Source: Nocardioides sp. J54
GTDB taxonomy: Bacteria > Actinomycetota > Actinomycetes > Propionibacteriales > Nocardioidaceae
NCBI RefSeq assembly: GCF_000519005.1
Contig: NZ_JAER01000021.1
Location: 1 to 64,000, forward strand
Direction: 5' to 3'
Length of the DNA stretch: 64,000 nt
Of the stretch, positions 17,178 to 24,624 are shown in pieces. The number at the start of each line of letters is the position of its first letter. The stretch's first letter is position 1. Both the position numbers and the translations under genes were made by a program. Below the pieces are notes generated by a model. That model saw nothing but the letters and a program-made list of their open reading frames with translations. It was not told the DNA's origin and did not search any database.

Positions 17178-18173
17178 CTACTTGATGACCATCACCTTCG
17201 AGCGGTCGAGCGTCAGGGCGACGGCGGCGACGATGATCGCGCCGTAGAGGATCTGCTCGTACGCCGACGGGACGCCCACGATGGGCAGCCCGACCCGGAG
17301 CAGGGTGACCACGAGCGCCCCGGCCAGGCTGCGCCACAGGCTGCCGTGGCCGCCGGTGATCGCGGTGCCGCCGACGACGATCGCGGCGACCGCCGGGAGC
17401 AGCAGGTTGTCGGCCATGGACGGGTTCCCGCTGAAGTTGCGCGAGACGAGCATGACCGCGGCGAGCCCGGCACAGGCACCGGAGATGCAGAACGCGCCGA
17501 CCTTGACCAGGTCGACCGGGACGCCGGCGAGGCGGGCTGCGGACTCGGAGTAGCCGGTGGCCGTCACCCAGCTGCCGAGCGGGGTGAACCGGACGACGCT
17601 GGCGATGGCGGCGACGACGAGCACCGCGACGGCCACCGACATCGGGACGTGCGTGGCGACGTACAGGTTCAGCCACGAGATCGACGAGTCGTCGAGGACC
17701 GGCACGGTGCCGGCGTCGGACACGACGAGGGCGACGGCGGAGAAGATGCTCATCCCGCCGAGGGTCACGATGAACGACGGGATCCGCAGCAGCACGTGGG
17801 CCAGTCCCTGCACGGCCCCGATCGCCCCGGCGACGAGGATGACCGCCGGGGTGGTGAGCCCGCCGAGGTCGGGCAGCCACAGCGCGAGCAGGACCGTCGA
17901 CAGCGAGGCCATCGCGGCGATCGACAGGTCGATGCCGCCGCAGAGCACGACCAGCGTCGCACCGGCCGCGAGCACGATGAGCGGTGCCGCCGTCATCGCC
18001 GCCGCGGTGAGGCTGCGCTGGGTGAAGAAGCCCGGGTCGGCGATCGAGAGGGCGGTCAGCAGCGCGACCAGGGCGATCACCGGCATGAACGACGTCAGCC
18101 GCTCGCCGACGGTGGGGTGGTGCGCCGCGACCGCCGGCTCCGCAGCCGGCCGGGGGATGACGGGGGTGGTCAT
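17178..18173 (-). CDS. Sugar ABC transporter permease (RbsC/AraH family), second permease
   Basis: 331 residues, strongly hydrophobic with about nine to ten membrane segments. It contains the family pattern CGGIDLSIAAMASLSTVL and a later AAIVVGGTAITGGHGS loop, both typical of branched-chain/ribose-type permeases. It overlaps the ATPase stop by 4 bp, so it belongs to one import system with the preceding genes. The second permease (19726-20742) suggests a heterodimeric channel. Confidence 0.9.
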   Translation of the reverse strand: MTTPVIPRPAAEPAVAAHHPTVGERLTSFMPVIALVALLTALSIADPGFFTQRSLTAAAMTAAPLIVLAAGATLVVLCGGIDLSIAAMASLSTVLLALWLPDLGGLTTPAVILVAGAIGAVQGLAHVLLRIPSFIVTLGGMSIFSAVALVVSDAGTVPVLDDSSISWLNLYVATHVPMSVAVAVLVVAAIASVVRFTPLGSWVTATGYSESAARLAGVPVDLVKVGAFCISGACAGLAAVMLVSRNFSGNPSMADNLLLPAVAAIVVGGTAITGGHGSLWRSLAGALVVTLLRVGLPIVGVPSAYEQILYGAIIVAAVALTLDRSKVMVIK

Positions 18174-19729
18174 ACCATCTCCTTGACGAGGTCCAGCGGC
18201 GTCGGCTTGGCACCCGAGGGGCAGGAGACCTCGGTCGCCACCCGGCCGTCGTTCATCACGAGGATCCGGTCGGCCATGCCGATCGCCTCCTCCAGGCTGT
18301 CGGCCAGCAGCACCGTCGCGACGCCGCTGTTCGACAGCTCGCGCATGAGGCGGTAGACCTCCGAGCGGGCGCCGATGTCGAGGCCGCGGGTGGGGTGGTC
18401 GAGCAGCAGCAGCCGGATGTCGCCGCCGACGAGCCAGCGGGCGAGCACGACCTTCTGCTGGTTGCCGCCGGACAGCCGCTGGATGGCGGTGCCGCGGTGG
18501 GGGGTGCGGATCGATAGCCGCTTGATCCACGAGTCGACGAGCGAGGCCTGCTTGCGCGGCGCGACCAGTGGACCGGAGCAGCGGCTCTTCTGCCGGGTCA
18601 GGGTCATGTTGTCGGCGACCGACATCGGCCCGACCATGCCCTCGGTCTTGCGCTCGGCCGGGACGTAGCCGATGCCGGCGGAGCAGGCGGCCCGGGTGCC
18701 GGAGAGGTGCAGCACCTCGCCGTCGAGGGTGACCTCGCCGGAGGTCGTCGGCTCGGCACCGAAGAGCGCCCGGCACACGTCCTCCCGGCCGGAGCCGTGG
18801 ACGCCGACGATGGCGACGATCTCGCCGGCGGCGACGTCGAGGTCGACGTCGCGGAAGGTCTTGCCGGACAGGCCCCGCACGCTCAGCCGCGGGCGCGGCT
18901 CGTCGGGCCGCTCGGCCAGGTTGTCGTGGTAGTGGTCGTCCGACCCGGTCGAGCCGATCATCATCCGGTGCAGCTCGTCGGGGGCGGCGCCCTCGGTGCT
19001 CACCTCGCCGACGGACTGGCCGCTGCGCAGCACGGTGACCCGGTCGCAGACGTCGAGCACCTCGTCGAGCCGGTGGGACACGAAGACGACGGAGGCGAAC
19101 TCGCGCAGGCGTCGTACCTGCGTGAAGAGGGTCTCGATCTCCTTCGACTCCAGCACCGAGGTCGGCTCGTCGAGGATGATCACCGGTGGGTGCTGGCTGC
19201 GCTGCTCGATGCGCAGCACCTTCGCGATCTCGACCATCTGCCGGTCGGCGAAGGAGAGCGTGTCCGTGCGGGCGAGCGGGTCGATGCTGGAGCCGATCTT
19301 GTCGAGCTGCTCCTGGGCGATCTGGCGCATCGTGTCCCAGCGGTAGACGCCGCCGCGCACGCCGCGACCCTCGGAGCCGAGCACGATGTTCTCCGCGGCA
19401 GTCAGGTTCGGCACCAGGGACTGCTCCTGGAAGACCATGCCGATGCCCTTGTCCGCCGCGTCGACGACGCTGCGCAGGCGCACCTTCTCGCCGCGGACCC
19501 AGATCTCGCCGGCGTCGGGCTTCACGAGCCCGACGAGGGCCTTGAGGAGCGTCGACTTCCCCGCGCCGTTCTCGCCGGCGAGGCCGAGCACCTCGTTCTG
19601 CCGGACGACGAGGTCGACGCCGTCGAGCGCCTTGACGCCCGGGTAGTGCTTCACCAGGCCGCGCACCTCGAGTGCCGGCACGGTCGCCGGGTTGGGCACG
19701 CGGGCCTCCTTGTCGAGATGGATGGTCAC
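18170..19729 (-). CDS. Sugar ABC transporter ATP-binding protein with two nucleotide-binding domains
   Basis: 519 residues from a GTG at 19729 that overlaps the permease stop by 4 bp. Domain 1 has Walker A GENGAGKSTLLKAL (about 50) and LSFADRQMVEIAKVL. Domain 2 has a degenerate P-loop (VGVHGSGRED) but a good signature LSGGNQQK. This is the RbsA/MglA/XylG arrangement. It drives import of the sugar or sugar acid bound by the lipoprotein encoded upstream. Confidence 0.92.
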   Translation of the reverse strand: MTIHLDKEARVPNPATVPALEVRGLVKHYPGVKALDGVDLVVRQNEVLGLAGENGAGKSTLLKALVGLVKPDAGEIWVRGEKVRLRSVVDAADKGIGMVFQEQSLVPNLTAAENIVLGSEGRGVRGGVYRWDTMRQIAQEQLDKIGSSIDPLARTDTLSFADRQMVEIAKVLRIEQRSQHPPVIILDEPTSVLESKEIETLFTQVRRLREFASVVFVSHRLDEVLDVCDRVTVLRSGQSVGEVSTEGAAPDELHRMMIGSTGSDDHYHDNLAERPDEPRPRLSVRGLSGKTFRDVDLDVAAGEIVAIVGVHGSGREDVCRALFGAEPTTSGEVTLDGEVLHLSGTRAACSAGIGYVPAERKTEGMVGPMSVADNMTLTRQKSRCSGPLVAPRKQASLVDSWIKRLSIRTPHRGTAIQRLSGGNQQKVVLARWLVGGDIRLLLLDHPTRGLDIGARSEVYRLMRELSNSGVATVLLADSLEEAIGMADRILVMNDGRVATEVSCPSGAKPTPLDLVKEMV

Positions 19730-20742
19730 TTCACCACCTGGTTCCTGCGTCGCTGGGGGATCACTGCTGCGGCCACCGCGGCGACCACGATCAGGCCCTG
19801 CACACCGCCCTGCCAGTAGGGGCTGATCCCGATCTGGACCAGGCCGTTGGTCAGCACAACGATGAGCAGCACGCCGACCGCGGAGTGCAGGACGCCGCCC
19901 CGGCCGCCGGTGAGGAGGGTGCCGCCGACGACGGCCGCGGTGATCGCGGCGAAGTCGTAGCCCTTGCCGGCCTGGACGAGCCCCGCGCCGAGCTGGCTGG
20001 TGACCATGACGCCGCCGAGGCCGTAGAAGGCCCCGGCGAGGGTGAACACGGCGACCTTGTACGGCGCCACGCGCACCCCGGACAGGGCGAGCACCTCCTC
20101 GGCCCCGCCGATGGCGTAGGCGTAGCGCCCCAGTCGGGTGTAGCGCTGGACCAGCCAGCCGGCGAGGACGCAGCCGACGGCGATCCAGGTCAACCACGAG
20201 AAGCCGAGGAACCGGCCGGTCGCCCAGCCCTCGAGCATGGTGTCGGAGATGTTGGGCTGGACACCGTTGAACATGAGGGTGGCGACACCGAGGCCGACGG
20301 CCGAGACGCCGAGCGTGGCCATGAACGACGGCACCTTGAGCAGCACCAGCGCGAGCCCGCTCAGGGCGCCGAGGCCGGCGGCCAGCAGCACCGCGATCGC
20401 GATGCCCAGCAGCCCGAGGTCGTTGCCGTTGCGGTTGTTCTCGACCAGCAGAGCGACGGCGAGGGCGGAGGCCCCCATCACCCCGGCGGCCGAGAGGTCG
20501 ATCGACCCCATCATCAGCACGAAGGTGATGCCGCAGGTGACGACCGCCAGGACGGCAGCCGCGTCGGCGATGTTCTGGAAGTTCGCGACGCTGCGGAACT
20601 GCGGGCTGAGCGCCGCGAAGACCGCGACGACGACCAGGAGGGCAGCCGGTGGGCCGGCGTCCCGGAGCGACACCCCCCGCCGAGGCTGGGGGCGCGCCGC
20701 GACGACCTCGGTGTCCCGGGCGTGCTCGGCGGGGGATGTCAT
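19726..20742 (-). CDS. Sugar ABC transporter permease (RbsC/AraH family), first permease
   Basis: 338 residues from the ATG at 20742. A GTG at 20748 in the same frame would overlap the binding-protein stop by 4 bp, as elsewhere in this operon, and is an alternative start. It is hydrophobic, with MMGSIDLSAAGVMGASAL and AAVVGGTLLTGGRGG as in ribose-type permeases. It lies 2 bp after the binding-protein gene. Confidence 0.9.
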   Translation of the reverse strand: MTSPAEHARDTEVVAARPQPRRGVSLRDAGPPAALLVVVAVFAALSPQFRSVANFQNIADAAAVLAVVTCGITFVLMMGSIDLSAAGVMGASALAVALLVENNRNGNDLGLLGIAIAVLLAAGLGALSGLALVLLKVPSFMATLGVSAVGLGVATLMFNGVQPNISDTMLEGWATGRFLGFSWLTWIAVGCVLAGWLVQRYTRLGRYAYAIGGAEEVLALSGVRVAPYKVAVFTLAGAFYGLGGVMVTSQLGAGLVQAGKGYDFAAITAAVVGGTLLTGGRGGVLHSAVGVLLIVVLTNGLVQIGISPYWQGGVQGLIVVAAVAAAVIPQRRRNQVVK

Positions 20743-20744
20743 GG

Positions 20745-21821
20745 TCACGACAGCGGACCTGCCACGCGGTCGAAGACGTTGTCGCACTCGAAGTCGGCCG
20801 CGTCGGTGGCCGGCGTCGCGAAGTCGGCGACGTTCTCGTCGGTGATCAGGAACTGCTCGGCGAAGAACGCCCGGTTGTCGGCCGGCAGGTCGGCGACGTC
20901 GATCTCACCGGTCGCGGCGCAGAATCCGATGGCGAGGCCGATGCCGCCCTGCCACGGACCGTCGCTGGAGACGGTCGCGGTCATCGTGCCGTCCTGGATC
21001 GCGGTGAGGGCGTCCGGAACGGCGTCGATGCCGACGACGGCGACGTCGTCGCGGCCGGCCTGCTTGAGCGCCTCGAGCGCCCCGAGGGCCATGTCGTCGT
21101 TCGCGGCCCAGATGCCCTTGACCGCGTCGCCGTGCTTGGTGAGCAGTGTCTTGGTGACCTCGAGGGCCTCGGCGCGCGAGAAGTTCGCCGTCTGCTGGTC
21201 GAGGAGCTTCACGTCGGGGTTCTTCTCCAGCGAGGCCTCGAGGCCGGCGAACCGGTCCTTGGCTGCGGCGGTGTCGAGGACACCCTGGAGGGCGATGATG
21301 CCACCCTTGCCGCCGATCGCCTCGGCAAGCGCGTCGCCGATCTGCTGGCCGGACTCGACGCCGTTGTAGGTGATGTGGCTGACCCAGCGGTCGTAGTCGG
21401 CCGGGTCGAGGTCGGCGGGCTTGTTCCACTGCGTCACGAGGTACGCGCCCGCCTGGTCGGCGCCCTTGACGATGGGGGTGGTGTCGGCGTCGCCGTTGGG
21501 GAGCACGTTCATCACGAGGCAGTCGGTGTCGCCGGCCAGGAGCTGGCGGACCTGCTCCTGCTGCTTGGTGGAGTCGCCGTCGTACGTCAGGCGCTCCTGC
21601 TCCAGCCCGACGGACTCGGCGAAGGCGTCGCCGCCGTCGAGCCAGGCGGCTTCGTAGGGGTTGGACTCGTTGCGGACCTGGCCGACCAGCTTGACGTCGG
21701 ACGGCTCGCAGGAGCCGGCGTCCGCGCTGGCGGTGGATTCACCCTCGCTGCATCCGGCGAGCGCGACGGCCGCGAGGCCGAGGCTGAAGAGTGCAGCGAC
21801 GGGGCGGGAGGTGCGGGTCAT
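20745..21821 (-). CDS. Sugar-binding lipoprotein of the ABC importer (periplasmic-binding-protein fold I)
   Basis: 358 residues. The lipobox LAGC near residue 23 predicts lipidation. The mature protein resembles RbsB-type binders: VKLVGQVRNESNPYEAAW at the first strand, VMNVLPNGDADTTPIV, and IWAANDDMALGALEALKQAG, VVGIDAVPDAL for the hinge and cleft. An AGGA-type ribosome binding site is 7 nt before the ATG. The ligand is presumably a uronic acid or unsaturated uronide derivative, judging by kduI and kduD next door. It sits 125 bp after kduD, and that gap holds only short GTGGAC-rich repeats. Confidence 0.9.
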   Translation of the reverse strand: MTRTSRPVAALFSLGLAAVALAGCSEGESTASADAGSCEPSDVKLVGQVRNESNPYEAAWLDGGDAFAESVGLEQERLTYDGDSTKQQEQVRQLLAGDTDCLVMNVLPNGDADTTPIVKGADQAGAYLVTQWNKPADLDPADYDRWVSHITYNGVESGQQIGDALAEAIGGKGGIIALQGVLDTAAAKDRFAGLEASLEKNPDVKLLDQQTANFSRAEALEVTKTLLTKHGDAVKGIWAANDDMALGALEALKQAGRDDVAVVGIDAVPDALTAIQDGTMTATVSSDGPWQGGIGLAIGFCAATGEIDVADLPADNRAFFAEQFLITDENVADFATPATDAADFECDNVFDRVAGPLS

Positions 21822-21946
21822 CGTTGATCCTCGTTTCTTGGTGCCGTGTGGTTCCGGCGGGTGGGGTGGGAGGAAGCGGTTGGGCGCCCCGAGCGGCGTC
21901 GACGAAGGGTGGACGGGAGTGGACGTGGTGGACGCGGTGGATCGGG

Positions 21947-22717
21947 TCAGCGGGCCATCCAGCCTCCGTCGACGACGAGGACGTGCCCGTTGACGTAGTC
22001 GGAGGCGGGGGAGCTGAGGAACACCGCGGCCCCGGCGACGTCGGCCGGGGAGCCCCAGCGCCCGGCCGGGATCCGCTCCAGGATCTGCCGCGAGCGGTCC
22101 GGGTCGGCGCGCAGCGCGGCCGTGTTGTCGGTGGCCATGTAGCCCGGGGCGATCGCGTTGACCTGGACGCCGGCCGGCGCCCACTCGTTCGCGAGCGCCT
22201 TGGTGATCCCGGCGACGGCGTGCTTGCTGGCGGCGTACGCCGGGACGCGGATGCCGCCCTGGAAGGACAGCAGGCTGGCGATGCTGACGACCTTGCCGCT
22301 GCCGCGCTCGACCATCGGGCGGCCGAGCTGCTGGCAGAGGAAGAACAGTCCGGTGAGGTTGACGTCGAGGACCCGCTGCCAGGCGGCCGGCTCGACGTCC
22401 ACGGCGTCGGCGCGCTCGATGGTCCCCGCGTTGTTGACCAGAACGTCGACGCGGTGGCGCTGGTTGACCTCCGCGCAGACCTGCTGCACGGCGTCGAGGT
22501 CGGCGACGTCGAGGTCGAGCACCTCCACGTCACGGCCGAGCTCGCGCACCGCCTTCTCGGTGTCGACCTGGCTGCCCGGCCGCCCGAGGAGGACGAGGTC
22601 CGCCCCGGCGCGGGCGAGGCCGAGGGCGACGCCCTGGCCGAGTCCGCGGCCGGCGCCGGTGACGACCGCCCGGCGACCGGTGAGGTCGAAGGGCGAGCGC
22701 GTGGCGGCAGTGGTCAC
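21947..22717 (-). CDS. kduD: SDR-family 2-dehydro-3-deoxy-D-gluconate 5-dehydrogenase
   Basis: 256 residues from a GTG at 22717 that overlaps the kduI stop by 4 bp. Classical SDR motifs are TGAGRGLGQG (Rossmann loop), NNAGT, and catalytic Ser plus YAASK. The tail DYVNGHVLVVDGGWMAR is that of KduD. The family reduces 2,5-diketo-3-deoxygluconate to KDG. The immediate link to kduI and the KDG kinase/aldolase genes makes this specificity likely rather than a generic SDR. Confidence 0.88.
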   Translation of the reverse strand: MTTAATRSPFDLTGRRAVVTGAGRGLGQGVALGLARAGADLVLLGRPGSQVDTEKAVRELGRDVEVLDLDVADLDAVQQVCAEVNQRHRVDVLVNNAGTIERADAVDVEPAAWQRVLDVNLTGLFFLCQQLGRPMVERGSGKVVSIASLLSFQGGIRVPAYAASKHAVAGITKALANEWAPAGVQVNAIAPGYMATDNTAALRADPDRSRQILERIPAGRWGSPADVAGAAVFLSSPASDYVNGHVLVVDGGWMAR

Positions 22718-23529
22718 AGCTCCTCCAGGGGGACCCCGGACAGGTCGGTGTAGACGTTGTTCTCGCCGGTCATCGCCCAGATGAAGGCGTAGGACCCGGT
22801 GCCGGCCCCGGAGTGGATGGACCACGGCGGCGAGATGACGGCCTGCCGGTCGGAGACGACCAGGTGGCGGGTGGCGCCCGGCTGGCCGAGGAAGTGGAAG
22901 ACCCGGTCCTCCTCGTCGAGGTCGACGTAGAGGTAGACCTCGGTGCGCCGGTCGTGCAGGTGCGGCGGCATGGTGTTCCACACCGAGCCGTCGGCGATGA
23001 CCGTGACGCCGAACTGGAGGCCGTAGGTCTGCAGCTGCTCGCCCCACGCGTAGCGGTACAGGTGGCGGGCGCTGGCACCGGCGTCGGTGCCGATGGCGAC
23101 CGGCTCGACCTCGGCGTGCTTGACGACGGTGGTCGGGTGCTTCGTGCCCGCCGGTGCGGAGACGAAGTAGAAGGCGGCGTCCTCCCCGGCGAAGGAGACC
23201 TCGCTGCCGCACCCGACGTAGAGGCCGTCGAGGTGGGCGAGCTCGAACTTCTCGCCGTCGACCAGGACGTGGCCGGTCTCGGCGACGTTGACGATGCCGA
23301 GCTCGCGCCGGGCCAGGTGGGAGTCGGTGCCGAGCACGTCCCAGGCGGGGAGCTCGAGCGGGCCGTCGGCCGGCACCGCGCCGCCGATGACCAGCCGGTC
23401 GTCGTGGGTGTAGGTGCCGCGGACCTCGCCGGCCCGGAACAGGTCGTCGACGAGGAAGTTCTCGCGAAGGTCCGCGGCGCGTGCGGTCTCCACGCTCGAC
23501 GGTGAGGTGGAATAGCGGACCTGGATCAC
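22714..23529 (-). CDS. kduI: 5-dehydro-4-deoxy-D-glucuronate isomerase
   Basis: 271 residues from a GTG at 23529. The cupin fold includes LYVGCGSEVSFAG and the metal-binding TMPPHLHDRRTEVY (HxH then Glu), with PPWSIHSGAGTGSYAFIW near the end, all as in KduI. It isomerises 4-deoxy-5-ketouronate, released from unsaturated uronides, to 2,5-diketo-3-deoxygluconate. It is the first gene of the KDG operon and diverges from the iclR gene across a region with three operator-like dyads. Confidence 0.93.
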   Translation of the reverse strand: MIQVRYSTSPSSVETARAADLRENFLVDDLFRAGEVRGTYTHDDRLVIGGAVPADGPLELPAWDVLGTDSHLARRELGIVNVAETGHVLVDGEKFELAHLDGLYVGCGSEVSFAGEDAAFYFVSAPAGTKHPTTVVKHAEVEPVAIGTDAGASARHLYRYAWGEQLQTYGLQFGVTVIADGSVWNTMPPHLHDRRTEVYLYVDLDEEDRVFHFLGQPGATRHLVVSDRQAVISPPWSIHSGAGTGSYAFIWAMTGENNVYTDLSGVPLEEL

Positions 23530-23536
23530 GGGGGCT

Positions 23537-23552
23537 CCTCGATTTCGTGAAC
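23537..23552. promoter_or_regulatory. Weak IclR-type dyad
   Basis: CCTC-GATTTCGT-GAAC. The right half (TTCGTGAAC) matches the sites at 13776 and 13806; the left half is poor. It sits 8 bp upstream of the kduI start. Confidence 0.45.
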
Positions 23553-23555
23553 TGT

Positions 23556-23571
23556 GTTCGTATCTGTGAAC
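23556..23571. promoter_or_regulatory. Putative IclR operator, exact dyad
   Basis: GTTC-GTATCTGT-GAAC, within the kduI-iclR divergent region, about 27 bp before the kduI start. It probably overlaps the kduI promoter. Confidence 0.65.
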
Positions 23572-23618
23572 CGGGACGCTACAACGTGACGCGGGTCACG
23601 GTCAAGGGCCTGAAGCTC

Positions 23619-23634
23619 GTCCATGTATGCGAAC
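23619..23634. promoter_or_regulatory. Putative IclR operator on the iclR side
   Basis: GTCC-ATGTATGC-GAAC, one mismatch from the dyad consensus, about 65 bp upstream of iclR. Its right half ATGCGAACA is repeated at 24582-24590. Suited to autoregulation. Confidence 0.6.
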
Positions 23635-23698
23635 AGCCGCTAGAGTCGGGGCGAGGACGCGTTGTGGGACGCGTCGACCGCACACCCTTGGGGGACCC

Positions 23699-24544
23699 AT
23701 GGCCCAGCAGGCGACCAGCACGTCGAACGGCCGCGCCGGTGGCGCCGGCACGACGAGCACCACGAGCACCGGCACCGGTGGCGCCGCCGCCGGACCGGTG
23801 AAGTCCGCGGCCCGCGCGCTGGACCTGCTCGACGAGATCGCCGCGAACGGCCCCGGTACCCAGCTCCAGCTCTCGACCCGGCTGAGCATCCCCAAGTCCA
23901 GCCTGCACGCGCTGCTGCGCACGATGACCGACCGCGGCTGGCTACAGACCGACCCGACCGGCAGCATCTACCAGCTGGGCATCCGCTCGCTGGTGGTCAG
24001 CTCGGCCTACCTCTCCGGCGACCCGGTGCTGGCCCGGGCGCAGGGGATCATGGACGAGATCGCGTCCGCGACCGAGGAGACCGTCAACCTGGGCCGCCTC
24101 GCCGGCGCCGACGTCATCTACACCGCGAAGCGCGAGTCGCTGCACCCGCTGCGGATGCACACCCCCGTGGGACGCCGCCTCCCGGCGTACTCCACCGCAC
24201 TGGGCCGTGCGATCCTCGCCGAGCACAGCCGCGAGGCGCGCGAGGCGCTCGTCCCCGACGAGATCGCCGCGTTCACCGCGAAGACGGTGACCGACCGCGA
24301 CGCGGTGCTCACGATCATCGACGACGCCGAGCGGCTCGGCTACGCCTCCGAGAGCGACGAGTCGTGCATCGGCGTGCGCTGCTTCGGCGTGGCGCTGCCC
24401 TTCGCCCGGCCGGTCCAGGACGGGATCAGCGTCGCGGTCCCGATCAGCCGGCTCACCCCCGAGCGCGAGGACCACATCGTCGAGACCCTGCTGAGCATCC
24501 GCGCCCGGCTCTCGGCGGAGCACGACAACAGCTTCGTGCGCTGA
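23699..24544 (+). CDS. IclR-family transcriptional regulator (KdgR-like)
   Basis: 281 residues. A Gly/Ser/Thr-rich N-terminal tail of about 33 residues precedes a winged HTH (KSAARALDLLDEIA ... STRLSIPKSSLHALLRTMTDRGW, about 35-85) and an IclR effector domain (about 100-270, with ETVNLGRLAGADVIY, PAYSTALGRAILA and GVALPFARPVQDGISVAVPIS). The family often controls uronate/KDG and aromatic catabolism and binds keto-acid or uronide effectors. It diverges from kduI, and the shared dyads suggest it represses the KDG operon, the oxidase gene and the next gene. Confidence 0.9.
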   Translation: MAQQATSTSNGRAGGAGTTSTTSTGTGGAAAGPVKSAARALDLLDEIAANGPGTQLQLSTRLSIPKSSLHALLRTMTDRGWLQTDPTGSIYQLGIRSLVVSSAYLSGDPVLARAQGIMDEIASATEETVNLGRLAGADVIYTAKRESLHPLRMHTPVGRRLPAYSTALGRAILAEHSREAREALVPDEIAAFTAKTVTDRDAVLTIIDDAERLGYASESDESCIGVRCFGVALPFARPVQDGISVAVPISRLTPEREDHIVETLLSIRARLSAEHDNSFVR

Positions 24545-24572
24545 CCTCGAGCGCGACCGGGTGACGAACCCG

Positions 24573-24588
24573 GTTCCAGTATGCGAAC
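24573..24588. promoter_or_regulatory. Putative IclR operator, exact dyad
   Basis: GTTC-CAGTATGC-GAAC lies in the 80-bp gap between iclR and the cupredoxin gene, 36 bp before the latter's start. The core TATGC is shared with the site at 23619. It indicates separate control of the cupredoxin gene by the same regulator. Confidence 0.65.
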
Positions 24589-24624
24589 ATCGTTCGGCCC
24601 ACTGCCTCTGCGAAAGGGCCAACG

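Noticed and set aside
18170..20197. Longer 675-residue version of the ABC ATPase
   Set aside because: The first 156 residues are Arg/Gly-rich shadow of the permease gene. The GTG at 19729 overlaps the permease stop as expected.
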